NCBI GenBank assembly: GCA_013397075.1
Contig: VWZS01000187.1
Coordinates: forward strand, 2,627,083 to 2,691,082
Direction: 5' to 3'
DNA from: Rhabdornis inornatus
Taxonomy: Eukaryota > Chordata > Aves > Passeriformes > Rhabdornithidae
DNA length: 64,000 bases
Shown here: positions 9,754 through 21,374 of the stretch, piece after piece
How the letters are laid out: every line of letters starts with the position of its first letter
How positions within the stretch are numbered: position 1 is the first letter of the stretch
The notes under the pieces: generated by a model
What the model saw: the letters and a program-made list of their open reading frames with translations, nothing else
Database searches by the model: none
Told to the model about the DNA's origin: nothing
Made by a program: the position numbers and the translations under genes

Positions 9754-9801
9754 CTCAGATTCTGACAGCCGGAGTCACTCCCTCCTGAGCCACAGAAGAA
9801 A

Positions 9802-9981
9802 ATGGAGCTCCTGGGAGGAGTCACTGTTGTTCTCCTGGTTTGCATTGCTTGCCTGCTCTCCTTTGCAGCATGGAAAGGAAGGTCTGGAAAGGGAAAGATG
9901 CCTCCAGGACCAGCTCCCCTTCCCATTCTAGGTAACCTGCTGCAGGTGAAACCCAGTAACTTGGCCAAAACCCTCCAGAAG
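9802..9981 (+). CDS. CYP2C-like: CYP2C-like exon 1: membrane anchor
   Basis: Residues 1-60, phase 0 donor GTAAGG. Begins MELLGGVTVVLL; hydrophobic anchor then basic stop-transfer residues and the PPGP hinge. The ATG follows the TATA box by 49 bp and has AGAAA before it. Confidence 0.93.
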
Positions 9982-12900
9982 GTAAGGCTACTTCTTCTTC
10001 TCTCTTTCTGCTGTGGGTGAGAAATGTGTGGGACCTGTGCATGGGGTCAACCTGTGGCTATGGCTCCATGACTTGCAGTTCCAGAGGAGCAGAAAAGTCA
10101 TGGGGATTGCAGCTGCTTCCCCTCATTGCTGTTGCCATGTTGGTCGGGGCTGATAAGTGGGACCCATCTCCACAGCCACATTTATCATGAGAGAACCAAA
10201 CCTTGATGTTACCAGTGTGTGAGGCTAACTACCTGCTGTGGGAGGCAGCAGCAAGGAGACTTCCCTACTCTTCCTCATTATTTGCTCCGTGGCCACGTTC
10301 CCTCTTGCATTTTACAGCTCAGTGAAGAGTATGGATCAGTGTTCACAGTGCACCTGGGCACTAAACCAGTGGTGGTGCTGCATGGACATGACGTGGTGAA
10401 AGAAGCCTTGATTGATCGTGCGGACGAGTTTGCTTCCAGAGGACACATGCCAGTTGGAGACAGGGCTAACAATGGATTAGGTATGTTTGCTGACTGAGCT
10501 CCTTCTGAAGCAGAAGGGAAGGGCTGGTCTAATCTGTGGTCAGCAGATTAGAGCTAGAGTGTACCTTGCATGAGGGAAAACTGCAAGGTTTTCCTTGCAG
10601 TTCCTTGCATTCCATGGAGAGGGGAAGCCAGAGAGGGCTGTAATTGCTGACTTCCACCACTCAAACGGTGTGAGGTAGCAGAGAAGGGGGGCCAGATTGT
10701 TCTCAAAGATGGGCAGGGAAGTGGCAAGGGGCAGCAGCCACCAGCTGCAGCAAGGGAAACTGTGTATGGGTGAGTGATTAATTATTCACAAGATGTTGGG
10801 CATGTAGTGGAGAAGGCCAAAAGCAGGCAGTTGGACTCCAGAACCTCCAAACCACAATACACTGTGATGCTACCACGTCAGTGCTCTCCAGGGACAGGGT
10901 TCACTGTCACCATGAGCCACTGTTCATCTCACACCCAGCATGCCCAAAACAGTCTTCCCTCTTCCTTCTTCCTCTGCAGGGATTATTTTTAGCAACAATG
11001 AGCCATGGTTACATGTCCGGCGGTTTTCTCTCACTACTCTGCGGAACTTTGGAATGGGGAAGAGGAGCATTGAAGAGAGGATACAGGAGGAATCTGAATA
11101 CTTGCTGAAGGAGATCAACAAAACAAAGGGTACAGTCAATTTTTAATATATTTTATGTTTGAAAAAGATAGGCTGTATTAGGGAGCTCACATCTTTAGCA
11201 AGGAATGAAGTTCCTACGGATTTGGTCCGTGCACCATCTACCCCTCATTACAAAGCTGTAATAATTTTGTGATCATGTTCTGTTCTGTTTGGAGGACCCT
11301 TCTGTGTCACTCAGAGACTGATCTGATGTTTCCACTAACAACCAGAGTTCAGATTACCCACAGTAGCCATAAGTAGACATACAACATTTCATAGGGCTCT
11401 TTTTATAGTCTGTAACTTTTCTGAATCACAGGAGCACCTTTTGACCCAACCTTCATGCTGAGTTGTGCTGTCTCCAATGTCATATGCTCCATTGTCTTTG
11501 GGAAACGATATGATTATAAAGACAAGAAGTTCCTGGCTCTGATGAACAACATGAACAACATCTTTGAGATGATGAGCTCCCGCTGGGGACAGGTACATTC
11601 AGTAGGCATTTCACAGTGACAACATTCTCCCAGGGGAGCAGGAGACCTCCCTCCCAATGAAGTTCCATTTCAGTTTTCTAATTAGGACCCCATCAATGCT
11701 TTGCTGCACTGAAGGTATTTTGTTCAAGAGGAAGAAAGACTCTCACCAAAGCTGGAATTGGGTTTGCCAGCTAAGTGCAGCTTCCCAATAGTCTTGGACA
11801 CCCTTCTTCTCCACTTCTAAAGTTCCTCCTATTACGACTATTACTACTAAGCAAGCCCTGCCAGACTGCCCAGCCTCATAGTCCTTCTGCAGCCTCATAG
11901 TCCTTCTGTTTGGCTCAGCTGACAGGGTTGTGGCTTTCCTGGGCTTTTGGCTAATATCAAAGGATGGGGCAAATGTCATACTAGGGACCTTCCTGTTTCT
12001 TTCCTTCCAGCTCTACCAGATGTACTCAAATATCCTGTATTACCTGCCTGGCCCACACAACAATATATTCGCAGAATTTGATGCTCTGAAAGCATTTGTA
12101 GCAGAGGAGGTGAAGTTGCACCAAGCATCCCTAGATCCCAACTCCCCTCAGGATTTCATCGACTGTTTCCTCAGCAAAATGCAGGAGGTAAGGAGAATGA
12201 TGGCCCCAGCTTGTCCCCAAACACACCTATGCTGAGTCCTTCCCTGTCATAAGTAATACAGACATTGGGCTGACCCCTTCCCAGTCAGCTGTGCAATGGG
12301 AAAACAGCAACAGTATCCCAGATATTGCCTGTATTAGAGCTTATAGCTCTGGGTCTGCATGCTCACTAGCCACCACTACCTGTAGCTGTTCAGAGAGGGA
12401 GAGCTTCCTCTGCTTTCACCAAAACACAGGGACTTTTTCAGTTTGGTCTTGCAGTTCTTTCACTGGAAAGCAGTTGGCACAGCAAACAAGAAGTGGAGTG
12501 TCATTCAGTGCACAGCTTAAAAGACGGTTGGTGCTGAGTTTACTGCTCAAGGTAGCATTGCAATACCCCAGACAGCTGTTGCATCTTAGTGGAGAAATGC
12601 AACAGCTCTAGGAGAGAAGGAAGGTCTGGGATGACATGAGAAAGGGCCACTTCTCTCAGCTCAGCCAGAGAAAAAGCAAAGTCTTTTCCTTAGGAGAAAG
12701 ATCGTCCCAATTCCAGTTTCCACATGAAGAACCTGATAACAAGCACCTTTGACTTGTTCATTGCTGGAACTGAGACAACAAGCACCACTATACGATATGG
12801 GCTTCTGCTTCTTCTCAAATATCCAAAGATACAAGGTACCAGTTCGTGACCTCTTCCTCTCTTGTCCCCTGGGCTGGGCACATGACTAATACCACATCCT

Positions 12901-15460
12901 TCTCCCAGATTTTCCCCTCATCTCTCTCTCTCTCTCAGACCTGACTGTGGTCACACAGTCACATCTTTATTTAGCCAAATCAACAGAACTTTCTTTGCAT
13001 GGGCAGCAGTGGAGTTGTGTTCCATTCAACATTAAAACCAACATAATGATCCTGCCATCTGTGATTTGTGAATAGCATAGGGCAACCTATTTAAATAGGT
13101 TTGGTTTTATTTACACATTTGATGGTTTGTGCCTCTCATGACAGAAAAAATTCAAGAAGAGATTGACCAGGTAGTAGGACGATCAAGAAAACCTCGTGTG
13201 GCTGACAGGACCCAGATGCCCTACACAGATGCCGTGGTCCATGAAATCCAGCGCTTCATCTCTCTTATTCCCCTGGCTCTCCCTCACACTGTGACCAAAG
13301 ACACCAGCTTCAGAGACTACGTCATTCCTAAGGTTAGCTCCTCCAAGTTCAGCAGTTCTTAGGCTGTCACTTAGAAGCCACAAGTTAGAACTGTTGTGGC
13401 CTGACCTTGTTTTCACCCAGCCCTTTTTGAGGGTTTTATCCTCAGGCAGCTGTAGCTCACTTGCACTGCCTTGTTGATGCTCCGTGGGCCAAAACTGGAA
13501 CAGTAGCTCTGACCAACACTTTTGTTCCCTTGCTCTGCAGCTTTACCTATTTGTAGAGGTGCAGTGAGTTCACAAATACCCAGAGCAGTGATTCTTCACA
13601 CAAAATGTAGCAAAGCTGAAGAGCTGCTCACCACCATCCAGCATAGTGCACATGCTTGGGAGCAAAGTCAGTTGCTCATTATTGAGCACAGACTCTGAGC
13701 CACAAAATGCTGTAGGGCATGTTTGCATCGAATGGAACAAACCAAACCTGTTTGCTCTGTTTTAGCACACTTCCTGAGGCAGTCTGTGCTGGCCACTGCC
13801 AGAGGCAGCCTGGTGAGCTAGAGCAGCCCATGGCTTGGCCTGGCCTGCTGCAGCAGTGCTCCGTGCTCTTCTGGGCAACCGTGGGAAGCTGGGAAACAGC
13901 AACACATGGGCTGCTGGTGGTCTGATTTCCGGCTGTGTAAAATCATAAGGCAGGACCCAGAGACCTGCTCAGCAGCCAGCAGAGAACTCTTGTGCATTGC
14001 TGCTGAATACTCCAGCCCCTGTTAATGGCTGGCCAGGAAGTTGGAAGATGAAGGATTGCAGCAGGAGAAATTTGTCAGGGGAGGGGAATTCCACAGGAGC
14101 TTCTTTTCCACAACCATGTGTGCTTTTGATATTTTGGACTTTCTGAAATGAAGGGACATAGTGCATCTACAACACTGTGAAACACCAAGAAAGAGAAGAA
14201 TTAGGTGGGGTGTCCCCTGATGACCAGAGCAAGGTGAGGATGAATGTTCTAGAGAGGAGAGGAAGAATTCAGGAAGAGCAGGCAACAACTGCTGTGACAT
14301 TCAGTAGGGTCTCTCTAAAGCTGCCTCCTCTAAAGAAGTGTCCCCAAAGGGAAACCAAAGGCACTGGTAGGGTTATACAGGGAAGCACAATCTCAGCTTG
14401 GCAGGCAGGCAGATTGAGTGATCTAATTTGCCTGCCTTTCATGTTCTGCTCTTCTTGTGTTACACTTCAGGGCACCACGATTTACCCTGTCCTCACTTCT
14501 GTCCTCCATGACGGTAAAGAGTTTCCAAACCCACATGAGTTCAATCCTGAACATTTCTTGCACAAGAACGGCACCTTTAGGAAGAGTGATTTCTTCATAC
14601 CCTTTTCAGCAGGTAAAGCACAGGTTTGCTCTTTTCCTCTCTGTCAGCCTCCACCTCTGGTGACTGCCCTGCCTTTCCCTGCAACACACAACTGCCTCTT
14701 CCCAACACGGTCCCACTGGCGGTTCCTTGGGGTTCACTGCTCTCTGGATAACTCCTCCCTGCTGCTCCCATCTCCAGTGGCATCTCCCATCTTTTTCATC
14801 TGACAGCTTCTCTAATCTACTAGGAGTTGTCAATGTAATGATGTGAATGGGATCCACTGGCACTGTCTAAAATACCTGTCACCTTCCTGCACAACCACCC
14901 AAATTGTCCTGAACAAATCTTTTTGTGATAGCTCCACTTTTTCCCAGCACTTTTAAAGTATCTCTTAGGCTACATGCAACCACTCACCTACCAATGGGCC
15001 CAACCTTCTACTTTCTCACCTGTGCTTTGTCACCCTGCTCTCTCTCATCTTGACTGCTGTGATGTTGGCTCCACGGTTGTCTTCTCCTGCTCCTGTTCTT
15101 CCTTTCAAGAATTTTTACCAACAAACTCTTCTCTTGAAAATGTCCTCGGTTACCCTGACAGTCATCTCACTTCTATGGCTGTGTGTAGTAAACAAAGCTG
15201 TGCAACACAGCTGCTTAGTACAAACTCTGGTCTACTCAGAAACGCTCATTGAGTTCTATTTGCTGCTTTCACTTTCAGGAAAACGAATATGCCCTGGAGA
15301 GGGCCTGGCACGAATGGAAATATTCTTACTTATAGCCACCATCTTGCAGAACTTTACTCTGAAGTCTGTTGTCAAACCCCAGGAGCTCAATGTAAACCCA
15401 ACTCTGAGTGGGACAGGCAATGTACCTCCTGCCTACCAGCTCTGTGCTGTCCCCCGGTGA
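9802..15460 (+). CDS. CYP2C-like: cytochrome P450 family 2 subfamily C-type monooxygenase, complete, 9 exons
   Basis: Microsomal haem-thiolate monooxygenase of the ER membrane that oxidises drugs, steroids or fatty acids with electrons from P450 reductase. Exons 9802-9981, 10318-10480, 10980-11129, 11432-11592, 12011-12187, 12694-12835, 13145-13332, 14471-14612 and 15279-15460 have the family lengths 180/163/150/161/177/142/188/142/182 and give 494 residues. Seen: N-terminal anchor about 3-22, proline-rich PPGPAPLP at 34-41, C-helix WLHVR 124-128, I-helix AGTETT 301-306, K-helix EIQR 358-361, NPEHF 412-416 and haem loop FSAGKRICPG 432-441 with ligand C439. All are intact, so the enzyme should be active. 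The linkage to TLL2 and the sequence point to the avian CYP2C23/CYP2C45 group rather than CYP2H1, but I cannot settle the orthologue name by eye. Transcribed away from ZP4 and towards TLL2. Confidence 0.93.
10318..10480 (+). CDS. CYP2C-like: CYP2C-like exon 2
   Basis: 163 nt, acceptor TTTTACAG, donor GTATGT. Encodes LSEEYGSVFTVHLG... to RANNGLG, covering the first beta sheet and B helix. Confidence 0.94.
10575..10604. repeat. small inverted repeat (hairpin) in P450 intron 2
   Basis: Arms GGAAAACTGCAAGG and CCTTGCAGTTCC pair over 12 bp with a two-base bulge and a TTTT loop. Nothing links it to a function. Confidence 0.45.
10980..11129 (+). CDS. CYP2C-like: CYP2C-like exon 3: C helix
   Basis: 150 nt, acceptor CTCTGCAG, donor GTACAG. 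Contains WLHVRR (haem propionate contact) and RNFGMGKRSIEERIQEE, a strong CYP2-family signature. Confidence 0.94.
11432..11592 (+). CDS. CYP2C-like: CYP2C-like exon 4
   Basis: 161 nt, acceptor AATCACAG, donor GTACAT. Encodes APFDPTFMLSCAVSNVICS and FGKRYDYKDKKF, the conserved E/F-helix region. Confidence 0.94.
11871..11908 (+). repeat. perfect 19-bp tandem duplication in P450 intron 4
   Basis: The unit CAGCCTCATAGTCCTTCTG occurs at 11871-11889 and again, without mismatch, at 11890-11908. Perfect identity in non-coding DNA suggests a recent slippage or duplication. Confidence 0.9.
12011..12187 (+). CDS. CYP2C-like: CYP2C-like exon 5
   Basis: 177 nt, acceptor CCTTCCAG, donor GTAAGG, phase 0 both sides. 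Encodes LYQMYSNILYYLPGPHNN... to FLSKMQE (F to H helices). Confidence 0.94.
12694..12835 (+). CDS. CYP2C-like: CYP2C-like exon 6: I helix
   Basis: 142 nt, acceptor TTCCTTAG, donor GTACCA. Contains DLFIAGTETTSTT, the oxygen-activating acid/threonine motif of the I helix. Confidence 0.95.
12921..12936 (+). repeat. (TC)8 microsatellite
   Basis: Uninterrupted TC dinucleotide run in P450 intron 6. Confidence 0.85.
13145..13332 (+). CDS. CYP2C-like: CYP2C-like exon 7: K helix
   Basis: 188 nt, acceptor CATGACAG, donor GTTAGC. Encodes EEIDQVVGRSRKP, ADRTQMPYTDAVVHEIQR with the invariant ExxR pair at 358/361, and ends YVIPK. Confidence 0.95.
14471..14612 (+). CDS. CYP2C-like: CYP2C-like exon 8
   Basis: 142 nt, acceptor CACTTCAG, donor GTAAAG. 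Encodes GTTIYPVLTSVLHDGKEFPN, the NPEHF motif and the start of the haem loop up to FSAG. Confidence 0.94.
15279..15460 (+). CDS. CYP2C-like: CYP2C-like exon 9: haem cysteine and C-terminus
   Basis: 182 nt, acceptor CTTTCAG. Completes KRICPGEGLAR with thiolate ligand C439 and ends CAVPR at TGA 15458-15460. Confidence 0.95.
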
Positions 15461-15628
15461 AAAGACTCCAGTGTCTTGAAACTGGCTATTCCTTCATGAG
15501 CACAGTGGCTGCATCAAACAGCTGGTTTTGTCACCAGCACAGCTCCCGTGGCTGCTCCTGCAGCACGTGTCCCATCAAGACCATGCTTTGCAGATGGAGA
15601 GTGCTGCATGTGTGTACATTCATGATCC

Positions 15629-15634
15629 AATAAA
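15629..15634 (+). promoter_or_regulatory. CYP2C-like: poly(A) signal of the P450 gene
   Basis: AATAAA, 169 bp after the stop codon, followed about 30 bp later by a GT-rich stretch (15660-15685) typical of a downstream element. Predicted cleavage near 15650. Confidence 0.8.
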
Positions 15635-15654
15635 CAAAAATCTACTTATGAAGA

Positions 15655-18600
15655 TTTGAGCTGTTATTTATTTTGGGTTGGGGCAGTGCCCACATCTACT
15701 GCTGCACTGCAGAGTAGGTCTGAAGAGCCTGTGGCCAGCACCCACTGGGAAGGGCTGTCCCTTCTGGGCAAAGACCCTGCCTTTGTCATCCACTGTGCTC
15801 ACTGCTGCTGCTTGCAAGGAGCTCCAGAGCAGTCACAGCACACCATCAGTCGGGAAGGCTCCCAGTGCTGGAGGGGAAGGGTGTCCTGCAGCCTGTCTGC
15901 CAAATGAAAAGAATGCATTCATGCTTTTTGTAGGCCGTTGCAAGGACATCACTTACCTGAGCATTGGAGACTGCAACCAACTCTCTGGCAGCTCTTTTTC
16001 TACCATCAGTATCACTGCAGGGGTTTAGATGTTCTTTATTAAAATGAGTTAATTTAGGAAAAGGGTAGTGTCTCTTATTTCTGCCCCCAGCTGCAATTTG
16101 GTGCCCTTCTTTCAGTAAGAGACTGGATGGTTTTAGTAAAAATATTCCACCACACACGACTTTCTTCTGGGCTTCTTTGTTCCTGTGGCCTTTGGTTGTG
16201 TTTGGATGTTCAGTTTTTTGTGTTTGTCTTGATCTTCATGTACATAGATACTTGTTGTCCTCTGCATCATGGTCATATAAAAGTCCTAGTGGCAAAATAT
16301 AATTTCTGTGATTGGTTGTCACAAGGCACTCAGAGACCATGTGAGTACTGCAGAGAAAACAGTGTGCAAGAATTCCCACCTCCTTTGGAAATGTTTAGCA
16401 TTATTTTGACAGAAATATCATATTTGCCCACATCTCAGGTCCATCCCTCCTTGTCCCCCCACTTTTTCCTGTGAAGGCTAGAGCTCTAATGCTTGTGTAC
16501 TCTAAAACAATGACAAACCATTGCTGACTGCTCATCTGGGATTGCATCAAATAGACAGACATGGAAGCAGAAACAGCAGTCATGTGTGAGACCCAGGCAC
16601 AACGGGAAGGAGATTATCTTGAGGTTTTCATCAGTCTAAGGCTGCCCTTAGAGCCGGCCATGTATGTAAACTCAGCAGCATGTATGCTTTGTTGAGAACA
16701 AGTTAAAAAACAGCTCACATCTGGAGGTCTTGGAGGGGATGATTCATATTCATGTCCTTCCTGCTGTTGATTCATCTGAAGTCATGAACAAAACCATGAC
16801 AAACAATACCTATCAATAATTCACAAACAACTGCATGAGAAGCAGAGGGCAGTGAGAAAATATTCTCTTACTAAACAGCTCCAGAACACAGGACATGCTC
16901 AGGGGATAAATAACCACACAGGGGATAATATTTGGGACAATATTCAACATATCCTAAGCTGGATGCAAAAATGCTCTTTCATTTGGAACAATGACAGGGT
17001 CCTCTTGACACCTGCCCATAAGAATGACCTTGCAGAGAGAGCACCAACCTCCTCTTTGCTCCAACTGCCCTAAGACCAGACAATACCTCCAGGACAGAAA
17101 GCCACGGGGAAGATGCTAAAATCCAAGCAGGTATCTGAAACCATCTCTTGCACTGTAAGGAAAGGCAGAGCTAGCAAAGGAGTGAGTTTGATTGACGTGA
17201 GTGGGGCAGAGAACAAGAGGGTTAAACAGCCCTAGGGAGCTTTTCAGCCAATAGATAGGTGGTCCAGTGGCCTCTGACCTCCCCCCCCTACTCCCATCTA
17301 AAGACCCAAATCCCACTCATCATTTCATGCTTCTCCATGAAAAATCCCTGCATGCAGTAACAGCAGACTGCCCAATGTCAGGGTCAGTGCTCGTTTTAGG
17401 ATAAGTTTCTCTTCCTGCTAATACATGCAGGACCTGCAAAGAGGAAGAAATGATGGCGTTTCTCTAGGGCTGACTCAGACAAACTGGCTGGGTCCCAGCA
17501 CATCCAGGCTCTGGCATACACCTGGGAAGCTGGGCTTCAGGGCACTGGAGCCTTCATCTCTTCTCTACCAGCTGCATGGCAAATAAGACAGCTTCTGGTC
17601 CTAAGAGTGCACTTAAATGAGGCACAGAGGGGAATCCTGCTTTTGCTTTCTAAGGCTACCACCTCGTCTGCCAGAGCATTTGCTAGAAATGCCAGGACAA
17701 AGTGGAAGATTTCCACTGGCTTGATGCTGAGCCCAATGAGCCTGTCTGGTCTGAGGTATTATTCTTTGTCTGAAGTAAGTAATGCCACTGGGTCATACTG
17801 TACCATGGTACTCTGGTGCAGGAGGCTACATGGGGATGCTTATTCCTTACTTCATCTCCATTGCTGCTTTGCCTTTGGCAGCAGCTGGGAGGAAATTCAG
17901 ATACCATGGAGGTTTGGGTAGCTGTGACACACACCACAGGAGCTATCCTGGGTGGTGGGATAGAAATGAATTAGGTGTGTGTTGGGGAAAGAACACAGAC
18001 ATGGTCCTTAGCAAGCAGGGTAGACATCAAGCAGTGGACAGAAGGAGGAAGAAAAGCATTTTAGGTGCTGCCTTAGCAGTATTTTGCTGCCACAGAAAGT
18101 GGACTAAAATTTTGCAGTAAGGAACATTTGCCTTGTCCTGCTGTCCTTCACACAGGAGTTTCTTATCTCTGGGTCTTTGGGACCCGCTGCTGAAGACCAT
18201 AGCCTGTAGTGCAGGAAATGAGCTAGTACTTTGAAAAATATTTAAGGACCCTATTCCCAGATCTCTGATACTGATCACTGCAGACCTGCATCTCAGCCCT
18301 CTGAAGTGTGAGCAGCACATGGAACAATGTAGCCCTTTGGCTGGCCAACTTGTTTCTCTGCCCCACTTTCTAAATGCTCCCTGGATTGCAACAGCCAATA
18401 CAAACCTAAAGGCCCAAAGGAAAGTTCCTTCCTGGTATTAGCAGTACACACAAGCAACAGTTGGCAGAACACGGAATGTAATAAGAAATTTCCTCCCCTT
18501 GAGGAAGTGGAAAATGCATGCATATAACAGAATGTGCAACTGAATCCACAGTCTTTAATGAATGCAGAGATTTGTTCTGGGCACAGGTACATCTGTGATT

Positions 18601-21239
18601 GTCCCCACACCCTCTTCCTCTCCCCCTCTAAAAATTATTTTAGTTAGTGAAATGTAAAACCACACAAAGACCAGAATACATATTCACACACCAGAGGCTT
18701 TGACTTTTTTTTCTTAAGAAAATTTCACTCATTTAGAATTATTGACTGTTAAGTCCAGTCAGTACAGCAGAAATATTCTACATAGATCATTGGTTGGAAT
18801 GCACAGTATAACATTTGTGAACACACTGTCACAAAAGACACCTGGATGAGCACTAACAAGTGTAGTAGATATGTCAAACCACATTGGAAGCATCTGCATC
18901 AAACCAGTCTGGGATGGATGGGAAATTACCAGAAGGTGGAACAAAGATGTTAAAGTACATGGGAACCTGCCACAGTAACTTTTCCCTAGAGCCACTGCTG
19001 CCACGAGAAGGTCAGGAAACTTGAACTGCTGCCTGCCACCTGAAACTTTGCTTCTGTTTCACAGGGACTGATGCCATGCTTTTACTTCCAGACCTGAGTC
19101 ACTGTAATTTTGCTTGAACTGCAGCAAGGAAGAGAAGGACAATCACACATCCCATCTAGCAGAGCTCACTTCCCCAGACTTGCATGGTCAAACAGATTGA
19201 GATCAGAGGTCTTGCCTGCAAAAAGGTCACAAAATTTGAAAAAAAAGAAACAAAAGCAGAGCTAAAACAAAACAAATAAAAAAACCCAAAACCAAAACAG
19301 AGATAACAGGATTTTATACAGCCTGCAATAAAGCTATAGTCAATGGTACAGAATTGTTAACATTACACTTATTAAGGCTTTGACTACTCGTCTTCTACAT
19401 GCACATTTTATATACATATAATCCTGTGTGTGTATAAATTACTTAACTTTTCTTGTTCTAAGCAAGAAAATATTTTCATGCATTTGCTTCTCCTAGTATT
19501 CACAATACTTGGACCATAATCTAGTCAAGGATTTCTGGAGAGGGCTGGGTCTATTTATTACCCATCTGAAAATGCCCTTATCTCCAGGAATGTTGATTGT
19601 GCCGGACAGTGGCACTGGCCCCACACTTCTCCACAGTCACACAGTCTCCACAAGAGAGAAGGTGCCACTCCAAAGCCTGACAGCACAATAGTTATGTAAA
19701 CATAGTAATCCTTGGATTATAAATACTTTATTAAAGCTAACATACCTCAGCTTTTAGCTCATAATTGCCCATGAGTGCCTTAATGAAACATTCAGAATAA
19801 AGTATTTTTTTCCTCCAATGTCAACTGCTCAGTTACAGTGGTTCCCCTAAAACACACTTTTCCTTATTTTTTTCTGAAAGAAGCACCAAGCTACCTGCTA
19901 ATTCTTCAAGCCTGTGGCTGGGTAGCTTTCATGAGCAAACAAGAACATGTCTGAGCCTTATAGCTCTGAGCACTCTAAGTCAGTCACCATCTCACCTGCA
20001 CCCTTGCCATGAAGTTAAGAGACTGGGCCATGCACCAGTGACAAACAGGGAGGAAGCAGAAACCAAAAGAACTCTTCCATTCTTAGCATCATGCCTGCAG
20101 CTTGCACACGTTTGACAGGTTCCCAGAGATCACCAAAGCTGTAGCATGGCTTGTGTCCCTCTGCCTCAGGGATACCCTGACTCCCCCTAACCCAGTGTTT
20201 CCTTCAGTGAGATGTTCTGGCTACTGAAGTCACAGAGCACTCCCAGGTTTGGTAGGTAGCCCTGGGGAGAGCAGCTCAGCTGTGAAAAGGAAGGGCTCAC
20301 AGGGAAGTGGTAGTAAGGAAAGGAAGCAGCGTAAAGAAGGCTGAGAAAGCAGGCATGGGTGGAGTGAGGAGGAGACATTCCTTATTTCAGACAGGGCCTG
20401 GACTGCTGCCAGACCAGAGCCTCCTGAGCTGCTGTGCACAGTGGTGTAACTGGAGCACGCTGTCAGCACTCCTGTCACTAAGCTTTCCCACCATCACACA
20501 GTAATGCCTTGCACCCCACCACAGGATTTCCGTGTCAGCCACCACCCTTCCCTTGGGCACTCCGCATTGAAATACTTCTGTTCAACATATACCATGACAC
20601 CTACTACAAACCAAACACTGGGTCCTTCTCATTCCCTGGAATCCAAGTAGCTAAGAGCCCTAAAGAGACTGTCCCTGTACCCTGCCTTGCTCTCCACTCA
20701 ACAAGAAGCAACACAGTAACAGAGAGGACAGAAAGAGTGATGCAGGCACAGCCACCTGGTTGTTCTCTTATTGCACAGAGTAGCTGGGGCAGGTAGGGCA
20801 GAGCAAGTGGCTCACAAAGTCCTTTCAAAAAATCCTACTGGTTGTCTGTCCAAAAAGCCTGCTCCAGAAAACACGTTCAGACAGCTCATGTGGACGCTTG
20901 GGAAATGTCACCTAGAAACAAGGTATACAAGAGACGAAGGCTATTCTTAGTTCAAGTTCAGTCTTCATTCAGCCCCATGGCAAGTTGTGCAAAATACAAT
21001 GTTTATGCCCTGGCAGGTACGATTAAAAGACAATTTTTTTTGGTCCTGGGTAGGTTAACAAGAAAGGGTCATGCTAATAATTGCAGAGGCAAACCTTTGA
21101 GACTGGATTTAGTTTTAGTTACAGAAAATACTGTACACTGTTTTTGGCCAAGTGCACAGAAGCTTTAAAAAAAAAGGACAAAGATCACAGCTAAATGTCT
21201 CAGTCTTCAGATGAGGAATATCTGTGAGGAGCAGTCAAA
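15655..21239. other. convergent intergenic interval plus TLL2 3' UTR
   Basis: The P450 and TLL2 genes end towards each other here. No exon or known family is seen on either strand. Part next to 21240 is TLL2 3' UTR of unknown length. Notable composition: a run of eight C at 17281-17288, an A-rich stretch at about 19236-19300 and an AT-rich tract near 19400-19440. Confidence 0.55.
19727..19732 (-). promoter_or_regulatory. TLL2: candidate TLL2 poly(A) signal
   Basis: AATAAA on the minus strand about 1.5 kb past the TLL2 stop codon. Other candidates are AATAAA at 19554-19559 and ATTAAA at 18554-18559. Sequence alone does not decide which is used. Confidence 0.3.
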
Positions 21240-21374
21240 CTATTTTCTCATGTGCAATGCATCCTGAAATTTGGTACTTATGTATCGGGCATGAAATCCT
21301 TTCTTGTTGATGGTGTCATCTGTATGGAATCGAATCATAATGGAATCCCCTGCAGAGTAGATTTCTTCCAGAGG
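21240..21374 (-). CDS. TLL2: TLL2 last exon (21): end of CUB5, tail, stop
   Basis: Acceptor TTTTCTGCAG, phase 0. Encodes PLEEIYSAGDS..., TINKKGFHARY and the tail KFQDALHMRK; stop TAG is at 21242-21240. Confidence 0.95.
   Translation of the reverse strand, partial: PLEEIYSAGDSIMIRFHTDDTINKKGFHARYISTKFQDALHMRK

Noticed and set aside
14177..14803. 208-codon plus-strand frame
   Set aside because: It is P450 exon 8 read through into both neighbouring introns, not a separate gene.
9802..15460. Identity as CYP2H1
   Set aside because: The N-terminus and several stretches as I recall them for CYP2H1 differ clearly; the sequence reads closer to the CYP2C23/CYP2C45 group. A tree with chicken CYP2 proteins would settle it.
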